Assembly: GCA_949373155.1 (NCBI GenBank)
Contig: CASICK010000018.1
Coordinates: 1 to 28,056 of the forward strand
Direction: 5' to 3'
Length of the DNA: 28,056 nucleotides
From: an uncultured Synechococcus sp.
Lineage (GTDB): Bacteria > Cyanobacteriota > Cyanobacteriia > PCC-6307 > Cyanobiaceae
The notes under the pieces were generated by a model. It saw only the letters and a list, made by a program, of their open reading frames with translations, searched no databases and was not told the origin of the DNA. The position numbers were made by a program, and so were the translations under genes. The stretch's first letter is position 1; every line of letters begins with the position of its first letter. Below, piece by piece: positions 7,977-17,763 of the stretch.

Positions 7977-9380
7977 ATGAATTCGAATGGTGAGAGGGTG
8001 TTGGCCGCAGGGACAGGCGATCGCCGACGCGGTAAGACAGCCTTGTTTTTGGTGGCTTGCGGTTGCGCTGGAGCAGCACCCCATTGGCTTGATCCCTCCA
8101 GGAGTCTCATCCCTTCACTCACGCTTGCGCTCGTGCTCGGTGGGTACTCGCTCAGCACAACGCTGCGAGGCTCTGATGCGAGCGCCATGCCCAGGAACAG
8201 CACCCCTGCAACGGATGGGGAAGGGACCTCAAGCCCTGAGGCGTCCTTGGCTGCGTCACCCGCCGTAATCGAGAGCCTCGCCTCTTGGCCCAACGTTGAT
8301 GTGGTGGTGGCGGCTAGGGATGAAGAGGCCGTGGTGGCACGTTTGATGGAACGCCTGGGAGCGCTTCGCTATCCAGCCAACCAACTCACCACTTGGATCG
8401 TTGATGACGGCAGCGAAGACAAAACACCAGATCTGCTCGATGAACTGAAGCCTCAGTACCCCAACCTGAACGTGATTCGCCGGCAGCGCAATGCAGGCGG
8501 AGGGAAGTCTGGTGCGTTGAATGCTGCTTTGGCTCAAAGCAGTGGGGAGTGGATTCTTGTGCTGGATGCCGATGGTCAGATCAGTGAAGACCAGCTGGAA
8601 CGCTTGATTCCTATCGCCGTGATGGGTGATTGGTCTGGGGTGCAGATGCGCAAAGCGGTAACGAACGCTGACACCAACCTGTTGACGCGTGTCCAGGCGA
8701 TGGAGATGGCGTTTGATGCGTTGATTCAGCAGGGGCGCCTGTTGGGTGGAGGGGTGTCTGAACTTCGTGGCAACGGGCAGTTGCTGCGTCGTGATGTGTT
8801 GGAAGCCTGCGGTGGCTTCAACGAAGACACAGTTACGGACGACCTGGACCTTAGTTTTCGTTTTTTGCTCCAGGGCGCTCGCACAACGCTGGTTTGGAAT
8901 CCACCGGTGCGCGAAGAAGCAGTGGAGACAATCCCAGCGCTTTGGAAGCAGCGACAACGTTGGGCAGAAGGAGGGTTGCAGCGCTTCTTTGATTACTGGC
9001 CGGGGTTGTTATCCAATCGCTTAACGGTTGGCCAGAGACGTGATCTGGCTTGTTTTTTCTTGCTTCAGTACGTCCTCCCTGTGCTCTCCTTTGCCGACTT
9101 GGTCACCAGTGTGTTCACGCGCACTTCACCGGTGTACTGGCCCTTGTCGATCGTGGCATTTGGCGTATCAGGCGTGGCCTATTGGAGAGGGTGTCGCCGC
9201 TTCAGTGAAGGCCCTGCCTTACCTCAACCCAATCCATTCTCATTGCTATTGGGAATTGCTTATCTCAGCCATTGGTTCTTTGTGATTCCCTGGGTCACGC
9301 TGCGGATGGCGGTGCTTCCCAAGCGATTGGTTTGGGCAAAAACCAGCCATCGTGGGACTGAGGAGACGGTTAAAGCCTGA
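7977..9380 (+). CDS. mgdA: MgdA-like 1,2-diacylglycerol 3-glucosyltransferase (GT2)
   Basis: A 467-residue membrane glycosyltransferase resembling cyanobacterial MgdA (Sll1377), which adds glucose from UDP-glucose to diacylglycerol to make monoglucosyldiacylglycerol, the precursor of thylakoid galactolipids. Two hydrophobic segments lie near residues 22-60 and further membrane helices in the last 110 residues. GT2 motifs occur in order: VDDGSEDKT (142-150), GGKSGALN (175-182), DAD (197-199), ELRGNGQLL (262-270), TDDLDL (287-292) and the QxxRW motif QRQRWAEGG (325-333). The end, RLVWAKTSHRG, also matches MgdA. Another GT2 lipid or polysaccharide glycosyltransferase is the alternative. A Ser/Pro-rich insert (about 68-100) lies between the helices and the catalytic domain. 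It ends 20 bases from the convergent dnaX. Confidence 0.82.
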   Translation: MNSNGERVLAAGTGDRRRGKTALFLVACGCAGAAPHWLDPSRSLIPSLTLALVLGGYSLSTTLRGSDASAMPRNSTPATDGEGTSSPEASLAASPAVIESLASWPNVDVVVAARDEEAVVARLMERLGALRYPANQLTTWIVDDGSEDKTPDLLDELKPQYPNLNVIRRQRNAGGGKSGALNAALAQSSGEWILVLDADGQISEDQLERLIPIAVMGDWSGVQMRKAVTNADTNLLTRVQAMEMAFDALIQQGRLLGGGVSELRGNGQLLRRDVLEACGGFNEDTVTDDLDLSFRFLLQGARTTLVWNPPVREEAVETIPALWKQRQRWAEGGLQRFFDYWPGLLSNRLTVGQRRDLACFFLLQYVLPVLSFADLVTSVFTRTSPVYWPLSIVAFGVSGVAYWRGCRRFSEGPALPQPNPFSLLLGIAYLSHWFFVIPWVTLRMAVLPKRLVWAKTSHRGTEETVKA

Positions 9381-9400
9381 GCGCTGATGGTTGAAACGGT

Positions 9401-11326
9401 TTAGTCATTGTCCAGTTCCACATCCAGGACCTGACCGTTAAAAAAGTCGGCAAAGCGCTTCACCTTTTCATCCATGATCGAAGGTGGATTCACTTCCGTT
9501 AGTGGCGGAGGAGGAGTTGGCGTACCCATGGATGGTGAGTCCGGCTTAGAGACCTCTTCTGAAATGAGGGTGGGCGCCGCGACTGGCGATGGAGGTGCTG
9601 GTTTCGGTTGTGACGGCGTCGGTAGAGACGGCGTTGGATCTGTGATGGGAGTGGATGGTGTTGATTGCGGTGTGGCTGCGGCGGATGGCGTTGAGGCCAT
9701 TGGGGCTGCACCACCGTGGTTTTCCAAGACCAGTTGTCGGTTCCCGCCAATGGAACGTTTGATGGCTTGCTCCAGCAAGCTGGCCCGGCTTTGGACCATG
9801 CCCATCCAATTTCCAGCCACCTGCACCACAGCGCGATGGGGATCGAGTCGTACCAATTGCGCCTGCTGTGACAGCAGCATTCGGGTGGAGGGGAGCTCGA
9901 GGCTGGCGAGAATCTGTTGCCATAGTTCCGGCAGATTTTGGCTGTCAGGGGCAGGCTCTTGCGCTGATGGTGGCGTCGGAGCAGGCTCTGAGCTGACGAC
10001 CGGTTGGGGACTCGTGTTGGGAAGGCTGACGGGTGGTGCTTGTGCTGTTTGTGCTGCTTGTGCTTCAGCTGCTGGAGCTGTGCTGGCGTTGGCCACCGCC
10101 GGTGTGCTGACAGCTGGAGGTGGAGGACTGATCGCTGGAGGATTGATGGCTGCTTGGGGACTGACTGTTGGAGCGCTGCTTGATGGCCTGTTTGTCGGCG
10201 CTGCAGAACTGGGTTTTGCAACGGGGATCTCCGCGTCAGCAAGGAGGCCAAGCAGCAACACTTCAAGCCACAACCTTGGTTGCACGCTTTGACGCAGTTG
10301 CTGTTCACTGCCTTTGAGTTGTGCCTGCCAGTGCAGAAGTCGCTGACGGCCGAGGCGTTGCGCGAGTGCAGGCAACTGCTCTCGAAATTGTGGTGAAACC
10401 CCGGTGAGCTCTGGACGGTCTGGTGCAACAGCCATCAACACCAGGTCGCGCAAAATGGCCGCCAACCCCTGCAGCACGGCTCCGGGATCTCGGCCACGAT
10501 CCAGCAGGCGTCGGCTCGCTTCGAGCAGCGTGAGCGGCTCTCCCTCTGCAAGCGCTTCAGCGAGGTTGAGAAGTTCTTGCTCTGGGACCGCTCCCAATAG
10601 GTCCCAGACCGCATCCGCCTTGATCGGTCCTGGGAGGAGGCTGAGCTGATCGAGAAGGCTTTCCGCATCGCGCAGGCCGCCTTGGGCGCGTTGGGCCACC
10701 ACATGCAGCGCCTCTGGTTGGATCGCAATCGACTCCTGTTCGGCAATCCAGGCCAGGTGCGTGTTCAAAGCCTCGAGTGGAATGCGCCTGAAGTCAAAGC
10801 GCTGGCAGCGGCTCAGGATCGTGGGCAGCACCCGTTGGGGATCGGTCGTGGCTAAAACAAACACCACCTGCGGCGGCGGCTCTTCCAGGGTTTTGAGCAG
10901 CGCATTAAACGCGGCTGTGGAGAGCATGTGGCACTCATCCACCACGTACACCTTCCAGCGCGCCTGCACAGGGGCGAACCGGGAGCGTTCGATCAGATCG
11001 CGAATGTTGTCAACACCGGTGTTGGAGGCGGCATCGATCTCGATCACATCAAGGGCAGTGCCACGCGCAATCGTGATGCAGAGCTCACAAGTCCCGCAGG
11101 GCTGGGGCGTTGGCCCGTCGTGGCTGAGGCAATTGAGTGAACGCGCCAGGATCCTCGCGCTGGAGGTTTTGCCGGTCCCGCGTGGGCCGCTGAACAGATA
11201 GGCCGGGGCAATGCGTCCGGAGGTGAGGGCATGGCCGAGTGTGGCGGCAATCGCCTCCTGACCCACCAGCTGATCAAACCGTTGAGGACGGTATTTGTGA
11301 TGCAGCGGCTGATAGGCCTGACTCAT
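9401..11326 (-). CDS. dnaX: DNA polymerase III subunit gamma/tau
   Basis: The clamp-loader ATPase of the replicative polymerase, 641 residues. The AAA+ part is standard: Walker A GPRGTGKT (47-54), the zinc-binding cysteines C66, C77, C80 and C83, YVVDECHML (Walker B), KTLEEPPPQVVFVLATT and the SRCQRFDF sensor. After domain III comes a long low-complexity Pro/Ala/Ser/Thr-rich linker (about residues 370-455 and 545-610), interrupted by a folded segment with LPELWQQILASLELPSTRMLL, which resembles domain V-like regions of tau. The C-terminus is VKRFADFFNGQVLDVELDND. No A-AAA-AAG slippery site for a short gamma form was found. It is the last gene of the minus-strand block that starts with tig. Confidence 0.95.
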   Translation of the reverse strand: MSQAYQPLHHKYRPQRFDQLVGQEAIAATLGHALTSGRIAPAYLFSGPRGTGKTSSARILARSLNCLSHDGPTPQPCGTCELCITIARGTALDVIEIDAASNTGVDNIRDLIERSRFAPVQARWKVYVVDECHMLSTAAFNALLKTLEEPPPQVVFVLATTDPQRVLPTILSRCQRFDFRRIPLEALNTHLAWIAEQESIAIQPEALHVVAQRAQGGLRDAESLLDQLSLLPGPIKADAVWDLLGAVPEQELLNLAEALAEGEPLTLLEASRRLLDRGRDPGAVLQGLAAILRDLVLMAVAPDRPELTGVSPQFREQLPALAQRLGRQRLLHWQAQLKGSEQQLRQSVQPRLWLEVLLLGLLADAEIPVAKPSSAAPTNRPSSSAPTVSPQAAINPPAISPPPPAVSTPAVANASTAPAAEAQAAQTAQAPPVSLPNTSPQPVVSSEPAPTPPSAQEPAPDSQNLPELWQQILASLELPSTRMLLSQQAQLVRLDPHRAVVQVAGNWMGMVQSRASLLEQAIKRSIGGNRQLVLENHGGAAPMASTPSAAATPQSTPSTPITDPTPSLPTPSQPKPAPPSPVAAPTLISEEVSKPDSPSMGTPTPPPPLTEVNPPSIMDEKVKRFADFFNGQVLDVELDND

Positions 11327-11349
11327 GCACTACCCGCAAGACCTTGAGG

Positions 11350-12045
11350 CTACTCAGCTTGATCGCTGATGGAACGTCCATATTGCTCGTTGAGCAAATC
11401 GCTGATGCGTTGCTCGAGTTCTTCCACGGCTGCAAGTTCATCGGCGAGGCTTTGCCCAGCTTTGAGCAGCCTTCTGCCCCGTCCTCCATAGCGTTCGCTG
11501 GCGCCATTGTTAGGGCCGCCGCGGATCCAGCCCTCTGCCTGCTCAAGCGTGCCTTCTAGTTGGTCGAGCAAGCTTTGACGGAGTTTTTTCAGCTGCAATA
11601 GGCCGCGGCGAGCGCGATCTCGGGATTGTTCATTCACCAACCCCCGCTTGAGGAGCAATCGCAGCCCTGTGAGAAGCGCTGCAGGCACCAGCTGGCCTAT
11701 GGCCAAAGCACCGAGGCTGGTGCTGTGCAGGAAGCTCTCCACTTGTCCGCTCTGATGCCGGCCGGTTTTGCACCAGCTGGCGAAATGTTCGCAGTTGTTG
11801 AACAGCAGGTTGTAGCGCTGTTCGCCGATGCGGCTCATCGCTCGCCGCAGCGTGACGCCTGCTGGAGATGGATGGTCATGCTCCACAACGCTGGTCTCTA
11901 ACCCGCGTTTGAATTCCTCCAACGGACTGCGCAGAATTTCTCGGCCCTCGAGGTAATGGGCGATGGTGCCATCGCCGAGATCGATGCCGTGATGCAGAAA
12001 CAGGCCGTGCTGGCGCGGTACGGAAAGATGGTCAGCGGCAGCCAT
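11350..12045 (-). CDS. LRAT-domain (NlpC/P60 superfamily) membrane-associated protein
   Basis: A 231-residue protein. The first 95 residues carry an LRAT-like fold signature: HHGIDLGDGTIAHY (likely catalytic H19, with H30 as the second histidine) and NNCEHFASWC (nucleophile C85). LRAT-like thiol enzymes act as acyltransferases or phospholipases on lipid-linked substrates; the natural substrate here is unknown. A hydrophobic stretch (about 109-131, LGALAIGQLVPAALLTG) follows and could insert in the membrane. The C-terminal 100 residues are charged and predicted helical, with coiled-coil-like runs (LKKLRQSLLDQLEGTLEQAE, AAVEELEQRISDLL). It begins 12 bases after clpX and ends 23 bases before dnaX, so it is probably read through with both. 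Confidence 0.75.
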   Translation of the reverse strand: MAAADHLSVPRQHGLFLHHGIDLGDGTIAHYLEGREILRSPLEEFKRGLETSVVEHDHPSPAGVTLRRAMSRIGEQRYNLLFNNCEHFASWCKTGRHQSGQVESFLHSTSLGALAIGQLVPAALLTGLRLLLKRGLVNEQSRDRARRGLLQLKKLRQSLLDQLEGTLEQAEGWIRGGPNNGASERYGGRGRRLLKAGQSLADELAAVEELEQRISDLLNEQYGRSISDQAE

Positions 12046-12057
12046 TCAGGGTGACGT

Positions 12058-13413
12058 TCAAGCCGACTCTTTGTGCTGCTTGGTGTCGGGGAGGGGCAGC
12101 ACTTTGCCACCGGTGTGTTCTTCGACCATGGCTTTGGTGATCGTGAAGGCTGTCACGGTCTGATCGGAGGGCAGCTCATACATCAGATCAAGCATCAACT
12201 CCTCCACGATTCCGCGCAGGGCGCGAGCGCCGGTTTTGCGACGGTGAGCTTCTTTGGCAATCGCTTCAACGGCCTGGGATTCGAAGTCCAGTTGCACGTT
12301 GTCCATGCTCAAAAGAGTGCTGAATTGCTTCACCAGAGCGTCACGTGGTTCGGTGAGGATCGATTCGAGTGCGCTCTCGTCTAATGGCTCCAGCACGGCG
12401 CTCACAGGCATGCGCCCAATGAACTCTGGGATGAGCCCGTACTTAACTAGATCATCGGGTTCGAGATGACGGAGCACCTGGGCGGCTTTGATATCGCGAG
12501 TGGCGCGGTTGCGACCCCGTCCATCGTTCGGCACAAAGCCAATGGCATTGCGGCCCATGCGCTTCTGCACTAAGTCATCCAGGCCGACGAAGGCTCCACC
12601 ACAAATAAACAGGATTTGGCTCGTATCGATCTGGATGCAGTCCTGATAAGGATGCTTGCGGCCGCCCTGAGGAGGCACGTTGGCCACAGTGCCCTCCAGC
12701 ATTTTCAGAAGGGCCTGTTGAACGCCTTCCCCAGACACGTCACGCGTGATCGAGGGGTTTTCGCTTTTGCGCGCAATTTTGTCGATTTCATCGATGTAGA
12801 TGATCCCCCGCTGGGCCTGCTCTACATCCATATCGGCTTTCTGTAGCAGCCGTAGCAGGATGTTTTCAACGTCTTCTCCGACGTAGCCAGCCTCTGTGAG
12901 GGTGGTGGCATCGGCAACGGCGAAGGGCACATCGAGCATTTCTGCCAGGGTTTGAGCCAGCAGCGTTTTTCCGCAGCCGGTTGGACCAATCAGCAGGATG
13001 TTGCTCTTGTGCAGGCGGGTGGCCGTTTGGGCGGCTTCGCCTTGGCCATCGCCCTGCCATGCCAGGCGTTTGTAGTGGTTGTAAACGGCAACAGCCATCA
13101 CCTTCTTGGCCGCTTCTTGACCGACGACTTGTTCGTCTAAGAAACCCTTGATTTCGTGAGGCTTGGGGATCGTGGCCAGCGTTGGAGCAGGTTTGCTGGT
13201 TTTGCTAGTGCCGCCTGCAGCAGTTTTTTTGGAGGGTTCGCCGCCGTGACGTGGATTGCCTTGAGCGTCGATCAGTTCTTCGTCGAGAATCTCGTTGCAG
13301 AGATCGATGCACTCATCACAGATGTAAACCCCAGGACCCGCGATCAGTTTGCGCACTTGCTCCTGGGACTTTCCGCAGAAAGAGCACTTGAGATGGGCGT
13401 CAAATTTGGCCAT
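12058..13413 (-). CDS. clpX: ATP-dependent Clp protease ATP-binding subunit ClpX
   Basis: The AAA+ unfoldase that feeds proteins to ClpP, 451 residues. The N-terminal zinc-binding domain has C10, C13, C32 and C35. The ATPase has Walker A GPTGCGKT (143-150), the GYVG pore loop (176-179), Walker B IIYIDEID (204-211), and the RKH pore loop in GGRKHPYQ. The ClpP-docking loop is seen as IGF at 291-293 in RNAIGFVPN, consistent with partnership with the ClpP encoded just upstream. A Ser/Thr/Lys-rich linker (about 56-80) separates the zinc domain from the ATPase. It follows clpP by 88 bases on the same strand. Confidence 0.98.
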   Translation of the reverse strand: MAKFDAHLKCSFCGKSQEQVRKLIAGPGVYICDECIDLCNEILDEELIDAQGNPRHGGEPSKKTAAGGTSKTSKPAPTLATIPKPHEIKGFLDEQVVGQEAAKKVMAVAVYNHYKRLAWQGDGQGEAAQTATRLHKSNILLIGPTGCGKTLLAQTLAEMLDVPFAVADATTLTEAGYVGEDVENILLRLLQKADMDVEQAQRGIIYIDEIDKIARKSENPSITRDVSGEGVQQALLKMLEGTVANVPPQGGRKHPYQDCIQIDTSQILFICGGAFVGLDDLVQKRMGRNAIGFVPNDGRGRNRATRDIKAAQVLRHLEPDDLVKYGLIPEFIGRMPVSAVLEPLDESALESILTEPRDALVKQFSTLLSMDNVQLDFESQAVEAIAKEAHRRKTGARALRGIVEELMLDLMYELPSDQTVTAFTITKAMVEEHTGGKVLPLPDTKQHKESA

Positions 13414-13501
13414 CGGGCTCTGGACACATCAAACGGAAAGACAGGACCGGTCGGAGTGGGATCGGACTGGATACGTAGGATCGTTTGGGAAATGGGCTGT
13501 G

Positions 13502-14191
13502 TCAGCCCCCCGTAATGATTCCTTCGCCTCCGAGATTGTCCACAACGCGATCGATCAGTCCGTATTCAACCGCTTCTGCTGGAGAAAGGAAGTAGTCCCG
13601 TTCGGTGTCTTCGGTGATTTTGGCGAGCGGTTGGCCGGTATGCTCCGCCATCAAACCGTTCAGGGTTTCCTTAAGAAATAAAATTTCCTGCGCCATGATT
13701 TCGATGTCTACGGCCTGACCTTGTGCACCACCAAGAGGTTGGTGAATCATGATCCGGGCATTGGGAAGGGCTAGGCGTTTGCCTTTGCAGCCTCCGCTCA
13801 AAAGGAAAGCTCCCATCGAGGCGGCGAGGCCGTAGCAAATGGTGACGACGTCTGGCGCCACCTGCTGCATGGTGTCGTAGATCGCTAAACCCGAAGTAAT
13901 CGAGCCACCCGGTGAATTGATGTACACCTGAATGTCTTTTTCAGGGTCTTCAGCTTCCAGAAAAAGTAGTTGAGCAACCAGAGCATCCGCCACCTGGTCG
14001 TTCACGTCGGTGCCGAGAAAGATGATTCTCTCCCGGAGCAGACGGGAATAGATGTCAAAGGAGCGTTCACCCCGACCGGACTGCTCCACCACCGTCGGAA
14101 CCCCTGGAGAGGCAAACGGGGCGTGAGCCGAGACGGGAAGAGTCCCTCGCCAGCGGTTTTCGATTGGGTGGTGGCTGCGGGCGTTGATCAC
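13502..14191 (-). CDS. clpP: ATP-dependent Clp protease proteolytic subunit ClpP
   Basis: A serine peptidase subunit, 229 residues. The catalytic triad is S125 (GLAASMGAF), H150 (MIHQPLGG) and D199 (TERDY), aligned at a constant offset of 28 from the E. coli S97/H122/D171 triad. The start is a GTG at 14191. It gives the N-terminal sequence [16 protein letters not shown], which resembles the N-terminus I know from picocyanobacterial ClpP and forms a longer N-terminal region than in E. coli. The hydrophobic docking and [19 protein letters not shown] segments are normal. The gene sits between tig (46 bases upstream) and clpX. Cyanobacteria carry several clpP paralogs; the adjacency to clpX suggests this one forms the ClpXP complex. 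Confidence 0.95.
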   Translation of the reverse strand: MINARSHHPIENRWRGTLPVSAHAPFASPGVPTVVEQSGRGERSFDIYSRLLRERIIFLGTDVNDQVADALVAQLLFLEAEDPEKDIQVYINSPGGSITSGLAIYDTMQQVAPDVVTICYGLAASMGAFLLSGGCKGKRLALPNARIMIHQPLGGAQGQAVDIEIMAQEILFLKETLNGLMAEHTGQPLAKITEDTERDYFLSPAEAVEYGLIDRVVDNLGGEGIITGG

Positions 14192-14237
14192 GCGGCGGCG
14201 GGCGGGAGGACAGATGAATGCAATCTATGGGCGCCGA

Positions 14238-15587
14238 TCAGGCATCGGTGGCGCTTGGCTTGTCCTTTTCAGGTGCCTTTTCGCTCACGGTGCTGTTTTC
14301 TTCTAACCAGCCGAGCAGTTTTTCTTGGAGGAGATCCTCGATCACCGCTTGACGGAGACGGTTGGGGTCGATGTCACGCTCACCGGAGAGTTGGGCTGTG
14401 ACCTCCTTCACTTTGGCGTCAATCTCTGGGTCCTCAAGCTTGAGGCTTTCTGCTTCCGCTAGGGCCGAAAGAGCAAGACTGCGGCGCAAACGCTCCTCCG
14501 CTTCCGGCCGTGAGGTTTCCATCAAGTTGCGGACGAGCTCAGGAGTGAACAGAGATTTCACATCCATTCCCTGTTGCGAGAATTGCGCTGCGGTTTGTTC
14601 CACGAGGTTGCGCACCTCCTGTTGAACCAAGGTTTCGGGCAGTTCCACCTCAAGTTGCTCCACGAGAGCAGCGAGTAGGGCATCGCGTCGATTGCTGGTG
14701 GTACGGCGCTCCGCGTCATCCTTCAAACGCTTCTCAAGGTCAGAGCGCAGCTCGGCCAAGGTTTCCTGCTCGCTGGCTTGTTTAGCGAAGTCGTCATCCA
14801 GGTCAGGAAGTTCTCTGGTTTTGAGATCCTTCAGTTCGATCTCGAAGTTGGCCTTGCGTCCGCGCGCATCTTCCTTGGGGTAGTCATCAGGAAAATTGCA
14901 GGCCACGGTTTTGCTGTCACCAACGGCCATGCCCACAACGCCTTCAATAAAGCCGGGGATCATGCGGCCATTCTCGAGGTCCACGTCCATCGAATCGGCG
15001 CTGCCGCCTTCGATCTCGCTGCCGTCGTCGCTGTAAGTGCCTTTAAAGCCCAATACAGCGATGTCGCCTTCTGCAGCCTTGCGACCTTCCACCGGGACCA
15101 CAGTGGCGAGCTGACGACGTGACTGCTCGAGCATGTCATCGACTTTTGCGGCATCGAAGCTGACGCTCTCCGCTTCCGCTTTCAGGCCCTTGGTGGTCTT
15201 CAGGGTTGGGGTGGGAGCCACATCGGCTTCAAAGGTGACGGAAAGGGGCTTGCCAGGTTCAAAAGACTCCAGCAAGGCTTCGTAGCCGCCATCCACCTCG
15301 GGTTGGCCTAGGGCTTCAATCGTTTCCTGCTTGATGGTGTCCCGCCAGATGGCGTCCACGAGGTTCTCGAGTGCGGTGGCGCGAATGCGCAATCCACCAA
15401 GTTGTTGCACGAGAACGGAGCGAGGCACCTTGCCTTTGCGGAATCCGGGCAGATTCACGCTGCGGCTGAGCTGTGAGATCGCCGCTTCGTAACTGGCCTG
15501 ACTGCGTTCGGCTGGAATCGCTACTTCAACGGCCAGACGGCTGCCGGGGCGGGCTTTGGAGGTGACCTTCAGGCTGGCGGCACTCAT
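14238..15587 (-). CDS. tig: Trigger factor (ribosome-associated chaperone / prolyl isomerase)
   Basis: Binds nascent chains at the ribosome exit tunnel. The 449-residue length is typical. The ribosome-binding signature GFRKGKVP is at 48-55. The middle section has the FKBP-like prolyl isomerase domain ([39 protein letters not shown]). The C-terminal chaperone arms are helical and charged ([36 protein letters not shown]). The tail is disordered and rich in Lys/Glu/Asp/Ser. The ATG at 15587 has no Shine-Dalgarno site. It is the first gene of a tig-clpP-clpX block, as in many bacteria, and is divergent from asd. Confidence 0.97.
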   Translation of the reverse strand: MSAASLKVTSKARPGSRLAVEVAIPAERSQASYEAAISQLSRSVNLPGFRKGKVPRSVLVQQLGGLRIRATALENLVDAIWRDTIKQETIEALGQPEVDGGYEALLESFEPGKPLSVTFEADVAPTPTLKTTKGLKAEAESVSFDAAKVDDMLEQSRRQLATVVPVEGRKAAEGDIAVLGFKGTYSDDGSEIEGGSADSMDVDLENGRMIPGFIEGVVGMAVGDSKTVACNFPDDYPKEDARGRKANFEIELKDLKTRELPDLDDDFAKQASEQETLAELRSDLEKRLKDDAERRTTSNRRDALLAALVEQLEVELPETLVQQEVRNLVEQTAAQFSQQGMDVKSLFTPELVRNLMETSRPEAEERLRRSLALSALAEAESLKLEDPEIDAKVKEVTAQLSGERDIDPNRLRQAVIEDLLQEKLLGWLEENSTVSEKAPEKDKPSATDA

Positions 15588-15716
15588 CGGCGGCGTTTAA
15601 GAGCAGACCCATCACCTTAATTAAGTGCGAGTCCTATGCCATCCGCGTAAGCTAATCGGAACGCTTTAGCAACTCCCTGCGACGTCACAACGTCAGGGAT
15701 CGATGCAGTGAGTGGC
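15588..15716. promoter_or_regulatory. Divergent tig/asd intergenic region with three short dyads
   Basis: This gap must hold promoters for the leftward tig block and for the rightward asd-dapA genes. It contains the 10-bp palindrome CTTAATTAAG (15616-15625) just upstream of tig, GACGT-CACA-ACGTC (15681-15694), and GTGGC-ATGTC-GCCAC (15712-15726), whose loop holds the first candidate asd ATG. No convincing -10/-35 pair was identified. Dyads this short occur by chance, so a regulatory role is only suggested. Confidence 0.35.
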
Positions 15717-16793
15717 ATGTCGCCACAGCTAACACCAGATTTTTGTTCCAGTTTCATTCGTTTGATTTCCGCCGCGCCATTCCCTAACCGACCCCTCACC
15801 GTTGCAGTGCTGGGTGCCAGTGGTGCTGTGGGTCAAGAGCTTCTCCAACTTCTTGAGGAACGCAATTTTCCGGTGGCTGAACTGCGTCTTCTGGCGTCCG
15901 CTCGCTCTGCTGGGAGTCGCTGCTTGTGGAAGGGGCAGGAGCTCATGGTTCAAGAGACCACAGCCAAAGCTTTCCAGGGCGTTGATTTGGTGCTCGCTTC
16001 TGCCGGCGGCTCGGTGTCCAAGGCTTGGCGCGAGGTGATCGTGGCCTCGGGAGCTGTGATGGTGGATAACTCCAGCGCCTTCCGCATGGAAGATGGCGTG
16101 CCCCTTGTGGTTCCCGAGGTGAATCCAAGTGCTGCTCAGCAGCATCGAGGCGTGATTGCGAATCCCAACTGCACCACAATTCTGTTGAGCTTGGCGTTAG
16201 CACCGCTGGCGTCGCGCCGACCCTTGCGCCGCGTTGTAGTCAGCACTTATCAATCGGCCAGTGGTGCCGGTGCCCGCGCCATGGATGAGCTTCGTGATCT
16301 GTCCCGGGTGGTGCTTGATGGAGGCACCCCCACCAGTGAGGTGTTGCCCCATTCGCTTGCGTTCAATCTTTTTTTGCACAACTCACCGCTTCAGTCGAAT
16401 GGCTACTGCGAAGAGGAGCTGAAGATGGTGAATGAAACCCGCAAAATCATGGGCATCCCCAATTTGCGCTTTACAGCAACATGCGTTCGGGTTCCTGTGT
16501 TGCGCGCTCATTCAGAAGCAGTCAATGTGGAATTCGATGAGCCGTTCCCTGTGGAGGAAGCTCGTTCACTCCTAGCGGCTGCTCCTGGTGTTGAGCTACT
16601 TGATGATTCCGCTCACAACCGTTTTCCCATGCCAACCGATGTAACCGGTCGAGATCCGGTGATGGTGGGGCGGATTCGTCAGGACATCAGTGAGCCGAAC
16701 GCTCTTGAGTTTTGGCTATGTGGTGATCAGATCCGGAAAGGTGCCGCTCTGAATGCCATCCAAATCGCTGAACTTCTTCTTCCTTCTGTTTGA
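15717..16793 (+). CDS. asd: Aspartate-semialdehyde dehydrogenase
   Basis: Reduces aspartyl phosphate to aspartate semialdehyde with NADPH, the branch point to lysine/diaminopimelate, threonine and methionine. The Rossmann motif [15 protein letters not shown], the catalytic cysteine (C152 in NPNCTT) and the substrate-binding/catalytic segment [10 protein letters not shown] are present. The start is uncertain: GTG at 15708, ATG at 15717 and in-frame TTG at 15762 all precede the conserved [12 protein letters not shown] by 15-33 residues. The family norm of about 340-345 residues favours the TTG or a nearby unusual start; ATG is given as the conservative choice (358 residues). dapA begins five bases after the stop, so the two enzymes, consecutive in the pathway, are cotranscribed. 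Confidence 0.95.
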   Translation: MSPQLTPDFCSSFIRLISAAPFPNRPLTVAVLGASGAVGQELLQLLEERNFPVAELRLLASARSAGSRCLWKGQELMVQETTAKAFQGVDLVLASAGGSVSKAWREVIVASGAVMVDNSSAFRMEDGVPLVVPEVNPSAAQQHRGVIANPNCTTILLSLALAPLASRRPLRRVVVSTYQSASGAGARAMDELRDLSRVVLDGGTPTSEVLPHSLAFNLFLHNSPLQSNGYCEEELKMVNETRKIMGIPNLRFTATCVRVPVLRAHSEAVNVEFDEPFPVEEARSLLAAAPGVELLDDSAHNRFPMPTDVTGRDPVMVGRIRQDISEPNALEFWLCGDQIRKGAALNAIQIAELLLPSV

Positions 16794-16798
16794 CCCGT

Positions 16799-17707
16799 AT
16801 GAGTATTGCTGCTGAACTTTCTCCGACTCCGTTTGGCCGACTGTTGACGGCCATGGTGACCCCCTTTGATGCTGAGGGCCATGTGGATTTGGCCTTGGCA
16901 GGTCGTTTGGCCCGTCATCTTGTTGAGGAAGGTTCAGAGGGGCTCGTCGTTTGTGGCACCACGGGTGAATCGCCAACCCTGAGCTGGCAAGAGCAAGTCA
17001 AAATGCTGGAGGCGGTCCGTCAAGCCGTTGGACCTGGCGTGAAGGTGCTTGCAGGGACCGGCAGCAACAGCACAAGTGAAGCGGTGAAGGCCACGCGAGA
17101 AGCGTCGGCGGCTGGCGCTGATGGTGCCCTACTAGTTGTGCCCTACTACAACAAGCCTCCGCAAGAGGGCTTGGAAGCGCATTTTCGAGCGATTGCCACG
17201 GCGGCTCCCGAGCTACCGCTGATGCTTTACAACGTCCCTGGACGTACTGGTACGAGCATGGCTCCAGCCACGGCAGCTCAGCTGATGGATTGCGCCAACG
17301 TGGTGAGCTTCAAGGCGGCCAGCGGTTCGATTGAAGAAGTTACGGAGCTGCGTTTGGCCTGTGGTCCTCGCCTCGCCGTGTACAGCGGTGATGACGGCTT
17401 GCTCTTGCCGATGTTGTCCGCTGGCGCTGTCGGTGTGGTGAGTGTGGCCAGCCATGTTGTTGGCAAGCGTTTGCGCCACATGATCGATGCGTTCCTCAGC
17501 GGTCAGAACGCTGTTGCCCTTGGTCAACACGAGCAGTTAACGCCGCTCTTCCAGGCCCTGTTTGCCACCTCCAACCCCATCCCTGTGAAAGCTGCTCTTG
17601 AGCTGAGTGGATGGCCAGTGGGTGCTCCTCGTCTTCCTTTATTACCCCTTAATTCAGCCATGCGCGATTCCTTAGCCCACCTCCTCACTGCCCTGCGTCA
17701 GACCTGA
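16799..17707 (+). CDS. dapA: 4-hydroxy-tetrahydrodipicolinate synthase
   Basis: Condenses pyruvate with aspartate semialdehyde, the first committed step to diaminopimelate and lysine. A TIM-barrel class I aldolase of 302 residues. K172 (VVSFKAASG) forms the Schiff base with pyruvate; Y144 and R149 are in YNVPGRT; the substrate loop GTTGESPTL (53-61) is standard. The ATG at 16799 is preferred to the TTG at 16790, which would overlap the asd stop. The product of the upstream gene (Asd) is the substrate of this enzyme. The RNase J gene follows after 56 bases that are rich in T and carry no clear terminator. Confidence 0.97.
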   Translation: MSIAAELSPTPFGRLLTAMVTPFDAEGHVDLALAGRLARHLVEEGSEGLVVCGTTGESPTLSWQEQVKMLEAVRQAVGPGVKVLAGTGSNSTSEAVKATREASAAGADGALLVVPYYNKPPQEGLEAHFRAIATAAPELPLMLYNVPGRTGTSMAPATAAQLMDCANVVSFKAASGSIEEVTELRLACGPRLAVYSGDDGLLLPMLSAGAVGVVSVASHVVGKRLRHMIDAFLSGQNAVALGQHEQLTPLFQALFATSNPIPVKAALELSGWPVGAPRLPLLPLNSAMRDSLAHLLTALRQT

Positions 17708-17763
17708 CGCTCCGGCTGCCGATTCAGATTTTTCCTTTTTTAACTTCCCTTGCGTTCTTATTC

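Noticed and set aside
9435..9465. Possible slippery run (CTTTTTT on the coding strand) in dnaX
   Set aside because: It lies at the extreme 3' end and in the wrong phase for the A-AAA-AAG type site, so it cannot produce a gamma-length product.
9474..10292. 272-residue plus-strand frame antisense to dnaX
   Set aside because: Gly/Ala/Val-rich shadow of the Pro/Ser/Thr-rich linker of DnaX; such codons leave the opposite strand free of stops.
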